Source: Anaerolineales bacterium
GTDB lineage: Bacteria > Chloroflexota > Anaerolineae > Anaerolineales > UBA4823
DNA length: 30,630 nt
NCBI GenBank assembly: GCA_016932955.1
Contig: JAFGBV010000022.1
Coordinates: 1-30,630 of the forward strand
Reading direction: 5' to 3'
Shown: in pieces, positions 23,224 through 30,182 of the stretch
How positions within the stretch are numbered: position 1 is the first letter of the stretch
Layout of the letters: each line of letters opens with the position of its first letter
The notes under the pieces: model-generated
Told to the model about the DNA's origin: nothing
What the model saw: the letters and a program-made list of their open reading frames with translations, nothing else
Databases searched by the model: none
Translations under genes and position numbers: made by a program

Positions 23224-24750
23224 ATGGCTTTGCGTAAACCAAGGATCGTGACTGTTGTTATAGTAATTATCCTGTTCCTGGTGGGCTGCCGCCAGGAACA
23301 GGGAATGCCCACGCCTGCTGGCAGCCTTTTCCCGGCGGTAACGGCGACCCCCACGTCAGCGGAGGCTTACCCGGTTGTGCCCGTGACAGAGGCGCCTGCA
23401 AGCCCTGCGCCAAGTGCAACGGTGCCCGAAGCTTACCCGCCACCGGAGGGGGCAGACGCGACAACCGCCCCACCTGAGGCCACCCTGGAATCAACACCAG
23501 ACATGTCAGTGCCCCTCGAGCTCCCGCGGTCGGAAACACCAACAGTGGGTGTGACCACGACCCCCACGACAACCGCCACCTACAGCCCGCCGAAACCTTT
23601 GGGAACGCCCCCGGCGCCGGGGAGTACGGTGAGCATCTGGCTTGCCTGGGACGAGATTGAGACCCAGGCATTGATGGCGGTGATTAATTCGTTCCAGGAT
23701 CTCTATCCAGGGATCCACTTTGACCTGCTCTACATTCCGCTGGACGAGCTGCGCGCCCGCTATGAGTCGGCGGTGTATTATGGAGAGGGGCCGAGCCTGC
23801 TATTTGGGCCTGCAGAGTGGGGACCGGCTTTATACGATGCTGGATATGTAGCAGAACTGACCCCGTATTCCAGCCAGGAGTTTTTAGATACAATGATTGC
23901 ACCAGGATTGGAAGCCTGCCGTTACCAGGGAGCTTTGGTTAGCTTGCCGCAATCCTTGCACGGGGTGGTGATGTACCGTAATGCTACAATCATCTCCTCA
24001 GCGCCGGAAACCTTTGATGAGCTGGCTGCGGCTGCTCAACAAGCCTCACGCGGCGGCAGGTTGGGCGCATATCTGGAACAGGGGGCGTACTTTTCTGTCG
24101 CCCATTTGGATGGGCTGGGCGGGAGCTTGATGGATGCGAATGGTGATCCTGATTTCAATAACGAGTTCGGCCTGGCTTGGCTGGAGTTGATGGCAGACTT
24201 TCGCCAGCCGGGTGTTGCTCCTACATTTAACACTAACCGAGATGTGGAGCTTTTCATGAATGGCAGGATTGGGATCATTATCGAGGACACGAATAGTCGT
24301 AATAAGCTAGCACAGGCGATCGGGGCAGAGAATCTTTTCATTGATTCATGGCCTGCGTATGGCAGTGGACATCTTTCGGGATATGTATTAGTGGACAGTC
24401 TCTACCTCAACGCCAATGTGAGCGGAGAGAACCAGCATGCCGCACTGCAATTTATAGGGTATCTGCTGGATGGCCAGGTGCAAACGCTGCTCTCTGAAGT
24501 GGGACATATCCCTTCGGTGGAGACTGCTTCACCGCGCAATGTTCACAATTTGCAGGCAATGACAGCCTTGGCTGGCGGAATACCCTATCCTACACAGGTA
24601 GATAAGCGTTATCTGTTTGCTTACTGGGATGCGCTGGAGAATGTTCTACGTGATGTCTTTGAGCGTGAGATCGCTCCCCAGGATGCACTGCAAGCCGCTT
24701 ATGAGGCTGTGGTAGAACGCCTTGCGGAATTTCGTTCTGGAGAACCTTGA
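23224..24750 (+). CDS. Second solute-binding lipoprotein, long Pro/Thr linker
   Basis: A 508-residue lipoprotein (lipobox LVGC, Cys22). Residues ~28-133 are a low-complexity linker rich in Pro, Thr and Ala. The remainder is an extracellular solute-binding family 1 domain: VSIWLAWDEIE start, a FQDLYPGIHFDLLY segment, GEGPSLLFGPAEWGPAL, and the SLPQSLHGVVMYRN hinge typical of sugar-binding proteins. No cognate permease genes lie next to it, so it may share the MalF/MalG-type pair encoded at 10102-12167 or act as a starch-capturing surface protein. The linker is much longer than in the first binding protein and could let it reach further from the membrane. The ATG has only a poor ribosome-binding site; translational coupling is unlikely given the 50-base gap. 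Confidence 0.87.
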   Translation: MALRKPRIVTVVIVIILFLVGCRQEQGMPTPAGSLFPAVTATPTSAEAYPVVPVTEAPASPAPSATVPEAYPPPEGADATTAPPEATLESTPDMSVPLELPRSETPTVGVTTTPTTTATYSPPKPLGTPPAPGSTVSIWLAWDEIETQALMAVINSFQDLYPGIHFDLLYIPLDELRARYESAVYYGEGPSLLFGPAEWGPALYDAGYVAELTPYSSQEFLDTMIAPGLEACRYQGALVSLPQSLHGVVMYRNATIISSAPETFDELAAAAQQASRGGRLGAYLEQGAYFSVAHLDGLGGSLMDANGDPDFNNEFGLAWLELMADFRQPGVAPTFNTNRDVELFMNGRIGIIIEDTNSRNKLAQAIGAENLFIDSWPAYGSGHLSGYVLVDSLYLNANVSGENQHAALQFIGYLLDGQVQTLLSEVGHIPSVETASPRNVHNLQAMTALAGGIPYPTQVDKRYLFAYWDALENVLRDVFEREIAPQDALQAAYEAVVERLAEFRSGEP

Positions 24751-24768
24751 TCGCAGGAGATAAGCTTC

Positions 24769-26169
24769 ATGACAGTTCCAGATTGGGTACAAGATGCAGT
24801 GTTCTACCAGATCTTCCCAGATCGCTTCGCCAATGGGGATCTGAGCAATGATCCGCCCAATGTGCAGCACTGGGGTGCAGAGCCGACGATTTGGGGGTTC
24901 CAGGGTGGCGACCTGCAAGGGATCATCCAGCATTTTGATTATTTGCTGGACCTGGGTATCACAGCGCTGTACCTCAATCCGATCTTCCAGGCAACAACCA
25001 ACCACCGCTATAACACGACTGACTATTACCACATCGATCCGAAGCTGGGGACGATGGAAGATTTCCGTGCTTTATTGGATGTGGCACACCGGAACCAGGT
25101 TCGGCTGATCCTGGATGGGGTGTTCAATCATTGCGGGCGGGGTTTCTTTGCCTTCAATGATATTCTGGAGAACCAGGAGCATTCTCCCTACCTGGATTGG
25201 TTCCACATTCGTAACTTGCCAGTAGAGGCCTATACATGGGGGGATGCGGTCGATTACCTGGGCTGGTGGGGAATGAAGACCCTGCCAAAATTCAATACCA
25301 ATACGCCTGCTGTACGGCACTATTTGCTGGACGTGGCGCGTTACTGGATCGAAGAGGGAATTGACGGATGGCGGTTGGATGTGCCGAATGAGATAGATGA
25401 CGATTCGTTTTGGGCTGAATTTCGCCACGTGGTCAAATCCGCCAACCCGGAGGCATACACACTGGGTGAGATATGGACGCCTGAGCTGCGCTGGGTGGGG
25501 GATGCCCATTTCGACGGGTTGATGCATTACCCGGTGCGGGATGCTTTGTTACGTCTCTTGTATGCTGGAACGCTGGATATCCCCCACTTTGCAGAGAAGG
25601 TGGAGAGTTTGTTGAGTTTCTACCCGAAGGAGAATGCATATGCGATGTATGTGCCTTTGGGCACTCACGATACAGAGCGGCTGCTGACCAAGGTGGAAGG
25701 AGACCTGTATAAGGCCAAGCTGGCATTCCTGTTCCAATTCACTTACCCGGGCGCGCCGGCAGTGTACTATGGTGATGAGATTGGGCTGACGGGTGGGAAA
25801 GATCCGGAATGCCGCAAGGCTTTTCCCTGGAACAGCCAGCATTGGAACACTGAGCTGCGAGACTGGGTGAAGAAGCTAATCGCGCTGCGTAAAAGTTCGC
25901 CTGCTCTGCGACGGGGAGATTACCAGCGTGTTTGCATGAACCTGGAGATAGCCTGCTATGCCTTTGTGCGCGCGCTGGATGATGAGAAGGTCGTTGTGGC
26001 GATCAACGCGGGGGCGGAGAGCCGGACAATAACCGCCCAGGTGGACAAAGTGGGTTGGGCTGAGGGGAAGGTTGTGTGCAATTTACTGGATCATGGTGAG
26101 AAGTTCCAGATTGAGAATGGTTGTTTCCAGATCACGCTGCCTGCCTGGGGCGGGATGATCTTGGGCTGA
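24769..26169 (+). CDS. Cytoplasmic neopullulanase/cyclomaltodextrinase-type GH13 enzyme
   Basis: A 466-residue protein with no signal peptide. Regions are I DGVFNH (116-121), II GWRLDVPNE with nucleophile Asp204, III LGEIW with Glu234, and IV GTHDTER with Asp301. Region V, TLPKFN (171-176), matches the MPKLN type of neopullulanase-subfamily GH13 (GH13_20). It begins directly with the barrel (DAVFYQIFPDRFANGD) and so lacks the ~120-residue CBM34 domain that most family members have and that drives dimerisation. It should therefore differ in quaternary structure from classic cyclomaltodextrinases. The CAGGAGAT site lies 10 bases before the ATG. It probably degrades imported maltodextrins, including branched ones. 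It ends the locus; no terminator hairpin follows. Confidence 0.92.
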   Translation: MTVPDWVQDAVFYQIFPDRFANGDLSNDPPNVQHWGAEPTIWGFQGGDLQGIIQHFDYLLDLGITALYLNPIFQATTNHRYNTTDYYHIDPKLGTMEDFRALLDVAHRNQVRLILDGVFNHCGRGFFAFNDILENQEHSPYLDWFHIRNLPVEAYTWGDAVDYLGWWGMKTLPKFNTNTPAVRHYLLDVARYWIEEGIDGWRLDVPNEIDDDSFWAEFRHVVKSANPEAYTLGEIWTPELRWVGDAHFDGLMHYPVRDALLRLLYAGTLDIPHFAEKVESLLSFYPKENAYAMYVPLGTHDTERLLTKVEGDLYKAKLAFLFQFTYPGAPAVYYGDEIGLTGGKDPECRKAFPWNSQHWNTELRDWVKKLIALRKSSPALRRGDYQRVCMNLEIACYAFVRALDDEKVVVAINAGAESRTITAQVDKVGWAEGKVVCNLLDHGEKFQIENGCFQITLPAWGGMILG

Positions 26170-26181
26170 GGAATAACCGTC

Positions 26182-26209
26182 TTGACTCTGGGTAGATTTG
26201 CTATAGAAT
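26182..26209 (+). promoter_or_regulatory. Promoter of the HEAT-like gene, giving a very short leader
   Basis: TTGACT (26182-26187), 16 bases, then TAGAAT (26204-26209), each matching consensus 5/6. Transcription would start at about 26216, only about 7 bases before the ATG at 26223. Confidence 0.55.
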
Positions 26210-26222
26210 CAAGGTGCAAAAG

Positions 26223-26915
26223 ATGGACCTGAACCCCCTAAGCTTAGAAACTGCGCAGCCTGCACTCTTTGAGTATGGAGAAGCTGCTACTGGAACATTG
26301 GAGTTGTTCCCAGCAGTATGGAGCGCGGCGGAGGAACTTGTTTCTCCTGAAAGTTCGACTCGCCATAAAGGACTTGACCGCCTGCTCGAAATGGGGGCAG
26401 CGCGCCTTTCCCCGTTGGTGGCTTATCTATTCGCAACCCGCTTGAGTGACACCGATCTACACCTGAGGGTGAGAGTGGTATATGCGCTTGGCTCATTGAT
26501 GGTTCCGGATGTAAAAGGGTATGTTGCACCGGAGCCTGTGCGCCGTTACCTGGCGCAGGCATTAAGCCAGATGCGCACGCGGCAGATCTTTGCGCTGCTG
26601 GAGGTGGCGGTAGAAGACCCAGGCGCAGCCAACGTGGTGGCGCGATTGTTAAATGCTTGCCCTTATGCTGGGAGTCATTTGGCGGAAATCCTTGTGGAGC
26701 GTAAAAATCCTGTGCCGATCCGCCGGACAGCCGCACGGTTGATTGGGCTGGTGGGGTATCTGGATGCAATCCCAGCACTGGAACGCCTGCTGAGCCGCAT
26801 TGAGGCGCGCCGCGCTGGGCAGCAGTCGATGCCTTTTGCGCCACCAACAGCCAGTGATGAAGCTGATCTATACCCTGCGATAAAGGAAGCTCTCGCGCGT
26901 CTCAATGCGCCTTAG
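26223..26915 (+). CDS. HEAT-repeat-like protein
   Basis: About 230 residues, soluble, with no signal peptide. The sequence is a series of Leu/Ala/Arg-rich helix pairs (e.g. RHKGLDRLLEMGAARLSPLV, LRVRVVYALGSLMV, IRRTAARLIGLVGYLDAIPA), the pattern of HEAT/PBS-lyase-type alpha-solenoids. The segment IPALERLLSRIEARR near the end fits the same pattern. Such repeats mediate protein contacts and no catalytic motif is visible. The ATG at 26223 is preferred over a GTG at 26214, since a good promoter places transcription start at about 26216. No ribosome-binding site fits in that leader, so translation may be leaderless-like. It is convergent with the zinc-ribbon gene, 13 bases away. Confidence 0.75.
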   Translation: MDLNPLSLETAQPALFEYGEAATGTLELFPAVWSAAEELVSPESSTRHKGLDRLLEMGAARLSPLVAYLFATRLSDTDLHLRVRVVYALGSLMVPDVKGYVAPEPVRRYLAQALSQMRTRQIFALLEVAVEDPGAANVVARLLNACPYAGSHLAEILVERKNPVPIRRTAARLIGLVGYLDAIPALERLLSRIEARRAGQQSMPFAPPTASDEADLYPAIKEALARLNAP

Positions 26916-26928
26916 GGTTTGGGTCTTT

Positions 26929-27513
26929 TTAGATCGCCCGTTTGCAATTCGGGCAGACGCTTTCCCCAGGTTTGATAACAAAGCCACAATACTTACAGGT
27001 GCTGGGTTGGGCAGGGCCTAAGGGCGCGCCGCAGGCAATACAGTTTGGCTCGCCGATAGGGTTGGCTGTATCGCAGTATGCACAGACCAGACGGCGCAGC
27101 CGTTCAGATAGCTCAAAGGCAGCGCCACGGGCACGGGCTACCTCAGCGATAGTCTCCCACACCTGCTGCGAGATATTCAGGTTTTCGATGTCCTGGGCGA
27201 TGTCGTCCAGCCGCCCGAGCAAATTGAATGGGTTGTGCATCGTGAGGAGGGCTGTCTTGCCCAGGCTGGCTGCTACGCCCAACCAGGCTTGTTTGCCGAC
27301 CTGTACCGACACTCCGTCTTCGACTTTTTGGATGGTGATCGACATGGCTGTGTCGCCGCCAGCGCTCGCCCCCCTGCGGGTGGTGATTTGCACTACTACC
27401 TGATCCTGATTGCCCAGTTGCTGGGTGACGATATTGCCGCGATTGAATTTGGCAATCAGGGCGCGGGCTATATCATTTGGTAATAGATTGCCGTGGTAAA
27501 TCCGTTGTTCCAT
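26929..27513 (-). CDS. Protein with C-terminal double zinc ribbon
   Basis: A 194-residue cytoplasmic protein. Residues ~1-135 are an unrecognised domain with a beta-rich start (VVVQITTRRG, MSITIQKVEDGVSVQVG) and a helical DDIAQDIENLNISQQVWETI part. The C-terminus holds two zinc-ribbon units, Cys144/Cys147 with Cys158/Cys161 and Cys173/Cys176 with Cys187/Cys190. Double zinc ribbons are common in small adaptor or regulatory proteins, but no function can be assigned. GGAG sits 8 bases before the ATG. It is divergent from the SH3b protein over a 50-base gap with a symmetric -10 element, suggesting joint expression of the pair. Confidence 0.8.
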   Translation of the reverse strand: MEQRIYHGNLLPNDIARALIAKFNRGNIVTQQLGNQDQVVVQITTRRGASAGGDTAMSITIQKVEDGVSVQVGKQAWLGVAASLGKTALLTMHNPFNLLGRLDDIAQDIENLNISQQVWETIAEVARARGAAFELSERLRRLVCAYCDTANPIGEPNCIACGAPLGPAQPSTCKYCGFVIKPGESVCPNCKRAI

Positions 27514-27534
27514 GCTGGCTTCTCCATAATGTCG

Positions 27535-27542
27535 ATTATAAT
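27535..27542. promoter_or_regulatory. Symmetric, bidirectional -10 element
   Basis: ATTATAAT contains a perfect TATAAT on each strand (plus 27537-27542, minus 27540-27535) midway in the 50-base gap between two divergent genes. Neither direction has a good -35. Expected starts lie about 15 bases before each ATG. Confidence 0.5.
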
Positions 27543-27563
27543 CTGCATTGCACGAGTTAGGCT

Positions 27564-28220
27564 ATGAATTACTACGAAAAACTTCCAACAGCGTCGCGGT
27601 CGCGTTTATGGCGGATCGGCACGGGGATTGTGGCAAGCCTCGGTGTGCTTTTTGTGCTGCTGGGTGTGGCAATCTCTGTTGCCCGTGCTGATATGCCCGC
27701 GCAGCAACCCACTGTCGCAATTCCCACGGTTACAGGAACATCCCTGGGCACTACGGTTACAGTCAATCCGGACCAGGAACAGATTAATGTGCGTTCTGGC
27801 CCAGGAAGAGATTACCCGGCAGTTGGCGTTCTGGTAACCGGGCAAAAAGCCCCGGCGGTGGGGCGCTCGGTTGGGGGGGATTGGGTGCAGATTGTCTATC
27901 CGGGGGTAGAAGGCGGAGTGGCGTGGGTGTATGCGTACCTGGTCACGGTGAATGGAACGCTCTCGATCGTTGAACCTCCACCCACTCCTACGCCGCTGGT
28001 TACACCGACAATCGATCCAACGCTGGCGGCGCAGTTTGTGGTCGAGCTGGCGCCGACGCGCCTGCCCACTTTTACCGAGGCACCCCCACTGGTTATCCCC
28101 ACGCTGCCTACCGCGGTGCCAGTGCGCAGCTCATTAGGTGTGCCGATCGGCTTTGTGATCGTTGGGCTGGCTGTGGTGGGTTTATTTGGGCTGATGATCT
28201 CTTTGTTCCGAGGCCGCTGA
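27564..28220 (+). CDS. Membrane-anchored SH3b-domain protein
   Basis: A 218-residue protein with an N-terminal transmembrane anchor at about 18-40. An extracytoplasmic bacterial SH3 domain (~62-130) has the INVRSGPGRDYPAVGVLVTGQ core and a WVYAYLVTV end. Residues ~133-188 are a Pro/Thr-rich linker, and a second transmembrane helix spans ~192-214, ending in RGR. SH3b domains bind peptidoglycan or cell-wall peptides. The double anchor, one at each end, would hold the SH3b domain as a loop above the membrane. The role is unknown; it could sense or bind cell wall. The start ATG has a weak ribosome-binding site. It is convergent with the ErpA-like gene across a very strong hairpin. Confidence 0.82.
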   Translation: MNYYEKLPTASRSRLWRIGTGIVASLGVLFVLLGVAISVARADMPAQQPTVAIPTVTGTSLGTTVTVNPDQEQINVRSGPGRDYPAVGVLVTGQKAPAVGRSVGGDWVQIVYPGVEGGVAWVYAYLVTVNGTLSIVEPPPTPTPLVTPTIDPTLAAQFVVELAPTRLPTFTEAPPLVIPTLPTAVPVRSSLGVPIGFVIVGLAVVGLFGLMISLFRGR

Positions 28221-28240
28221 CAGGATGAAAACCAGAGGCT

Positions 28241-28347
28241 GTCCAAAAAGAACCAAAGAAAGGGAATTAATCCACACCGGTGGTGGTTGGGCGAAGCCCG
28301 ACCACCACCGGTGTGCATATTCTTCTTTTGGTTTATTCTGTTTGGAC
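28241..28347. terminator. Large palindrome between convergent genes, bidirectional terminator candidate
   Basis: The core is a 20-pair stem (28273-28292 with 28296-28315, one G-U pair) with a GAA loop closed as GCGAAGC, an unusually stable mini-hairpin. T-rich stretches lie on both sides in both strands. Outer arms also pair (28251-28257/28327-28333 and 28241-28247/28341-28347), so the whole element is about 107 bases. Confidence 0.75.
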
Positions 28348-28387
28348 ACCCCCTGGAGAAATGTGAGAAGATCCGGTAGTACAAGCC

Positions 28388-28777
28388 TCAGGAGGAGCTG
28401 CACCCGCCGCACCCGCCGCCTTGAGAAGAGTCGAAGGATTGCCCACAACCGCAGGATGATATTGCATTGGGATTGGTGATCTTGAATCCAGCACCCATCA
28501 CCGATTCGGCATAGTCGATAGTGGCACCATGCATGTACTTGATCGATACTTCGTCAATAATCATCTTAATCCCGTCAGTTTCGGAAACCTGGTCTGTCTC
28601 ACGAATGTTGTTATCCAGAGCCATTCCGTACTGAAAACCAGAACAACCGCCGCCAGCGACATATACACGCAGGGCGTAGTTTTCCAGGTTCTTGCGCGCC
28701 ATCAACTCACGCACGGCATCGGCTGCGGCTGAGGTGAGGGTAACGGTTTGGGTATCGCTTTGCTCAACTATGTTCAT
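28388..28777 (-). CDS. erpA: A-type Fe-S cluster carrier, ErpA/IscA family
   Basis: A 129-residue protein with the HesB/A-type fold. The three cluster-binding cysteines are present: Cys45 in AGGGCSGFQYGM, and Cys109 and Cys111 in ISSCGCGQSF. The segment ALRVYVAGGGCSGFQYG and the end ITNPNA are closest to ErpA by eye. Residues past the usual C-terminus add a Gly/Ser-rich tail ending GGGCGGCSSS with two extra cysteines, not seen in typical ErpA. It delivers Fe-S clusters to client enzymes. AGGGAG precedes the ATG by 7 bases. No suf or isc genes are adjacent, which is usual for stand-alone carriers. Confidence 0.92.
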   Translation of the reverse strand: MNIVEQSDTQTVTLTSAAADAVRELMARKNLENYALRVYVAGGGCSGFQYGMALDNNIRETDQVSETDGIKMIIDEVSIKYMHGATIDYAESVMGAGFKITNPNAISSCGCGQSFDSSQGGGCGGCSSS

Positions 28778-28921
28778 TGTTTGCTCCCTTAGGGTTTGTT
28801 CACTTGTGCAGGTGATCGGATATAAATTTGAGCGATTTTATCAGAAAATTGATCGTGCGCCAATCCATTTTAAGTTTAGTGTTTGCTGAGAACCTGATGG
28901 ATAGCGGAGAAAGGATTGCCT

Positions 28922-29998
28922 ATGTTAGAGGAGCCAGACAATCAGAATAAGCCAATTGCTGAGCCTTCTGCTGAAGCAGAACCAGTGTGGACTTTCCGCG
29001 GGTATAAGTTGCGCCCGAATGATTTTACAACGGCGATGGTGCATTTCTTCCGAGCGGAAATTTCGCGTGCGAATGTATGGCGCCAGAGGCTGGATGCAAC
29101 GACCAACTGGGCAGTGGTGACTACGGGGGCGGCAATCAGCTTCTCGTTTGGGCAACCCGAAGGACATCATAGCGTGATTCTATTGAATACGATGCTGGTC
29201 ACGATGTTCCTGGCCATCGAGGCGCGCCGCTATCGTTACTATGAGCTGTGGAGCTCGCGAGTACGCTTGATGGAGACAGATTTCTTCGCGGCGATGCTGG
29301 TACCACCCTTTGGCCCGGCGCCAGATTGGGCAGAGAGCCTAGCGGAGAACCTGCTCCACCCGCAATTTCCCATTTCACTTTGGGAGGCGATGGGCAGGCG
29401 CTTTCGGCGTAATTACTTCTACATCTACGTTATTCTCGGTATTGCCTGGCTGGCAAAGCTGTGGCTGCATCCATTCCTGGCAGACTCTCTGCCAGTAATG
29501 ATGCAACGGGCGACAATTGGGGTGTTGCCTGGCTCGAGTGTGATTGCAATCTTCCTTTTTTCCCTGACGGTTTTGTTTTTGTTGGGCTTTCTCACACGAA
29601 GTTTGCATAGTGCTTCGGGGGAGGTGCTGCCGCGGTTTGGGCCAGATATGGATGAGACACTCAAGCAGGCGGTAGAGGGGGGAAAACCTGCATCCTGGCG
29701 CGCGTGGTTTCGCCATAGCACACAGCGACGCCAACTGCTGGCATTTATCATCACCGACCGCCCACAGCAGGTTTCGCAGGGCGTGCTGGATGAGATGAAA
29801 CGGGGGTTGACGGAAATTTCAGGTAGGGGGATGTTCACCGGCAAGGCGCACTCTGTGCTAATGTGTGCGCTGACCGTGACGGAAGTCTCACACTTGAAGG
29901 CGATCGTCTCGAGCGTGGATGAGGCAGCCTTTATGATCGTATCGCCGGTGCAGGAAGTGTTGGGGAAAGGCTTCCTGCCTATCCAGCGTGGGAAATAA
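28922..29998 (+). CDS. DUF2270-DUF2179 membrane fusion protein
   Basis: About 358 residues. The first ~40 are acidic and disordered. A DUF2270 domain follows (LRPNDFTTAMVHFFRAEISRANVWRQRLD..., then helices at about 65-80, 85-105, 167-190 and 200-228). The C-terminus (~300-355) is a DUF2179 domain, known from the end of YitT-type membrane proteins: RGMFTGKAHSVLMCALTVTE and the VSSVDEAAFMIVSPVQEVLGKGF end. The fold of DUF2179 suggests a small ligand-binding cytoplasmic domain, so ligand-regulated membrane function is plausible but unproven. AGAAAGGA lies 7 bases before the ATG at 28922. A TTG at 28916 in frame is less likely. Confidence 0.85.
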   Translation: MLEEPDNQNKPIAEPSAEAEPVWTFRGYKLRPNDFTTAMVHFFRAEISRANVWRQRLDATTNWAVVTTGAAISFSFGQPEGHHSVILLNTMLVTMFLAIEARRYRYYELWSSRVRLMETDFFAAMLVPPFGPAPDWAESLAENLLHPQFPISLWEAMGRRFRRNYFYIYVILGIAWLAKLWLHPFLADSLPVMMQRATIGVLPGSSVIAIFLFSLTVLFLLGFLTRSLHSASGEVLPRFGPDMDETLKQAVEGGKPASWRAWFRHSTQRRQLLAFIITDRPQQVSQGVLDEMKRGLTEISGRGMFTGKAHSVLMCALTVTEVSHLKAIVSSVDEAAFMIVSPVQEVLGKGFLPIQRGK

Positions 29999-30072
29999 CA
30001 ATCCCATAAGGCCGTTTGTTATATTTTCTGAGGCCGCGTTTTGCAGACTTTGTGAAATTCGCAACAAAATCA

Positions 30073-30101
30073 TTGACAAAATTGTGTAAGTGCGTTATTC
30101 T
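30073..30101 (+). promoter_or_regulatory. Promoter of the Rrf2-family gene
   Basis: TTGACA (30073-30078), 17 bases, then TATTCT (30096-30101): a perfect -35 and 4/6 -10 with ideal spacing. Expected start is about 30108, leaving a ~75-base leader. Confidence 0.6.
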
Positions 30102-30114
30102 AGTGACGGAATAA

Positions 30115-30152
30115 AGTCTATTATGTCAATAGACTATTATGAGCACATAGAC
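30115..30152 (+). promoter_or_regulatory. Operator-like repeats in the Rrf2 leader
   Basis: An 8-bp inverted repeat, AGTCTATT/AATAGACT (30115-30122 and 30128-30135, 5-base spacer), is followed by a third ATAGAC half-site at 30147-30152. CTATTATG also recurs at 30118 and 30134. Located just after the expected transcription start, it fits autoregulation by roadblock. Confidence 0.5.
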
Positions 30153-30182
30153 CAATAAACATTCAAAGCAATAGCTACAACT

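Noticed and set aside
30000..30045. Possible terminator after the DUF2270-DUF2179 gene
   Set aside because: The AGGCCG copies are direct, not inverted, and no stable stem can be drawn.
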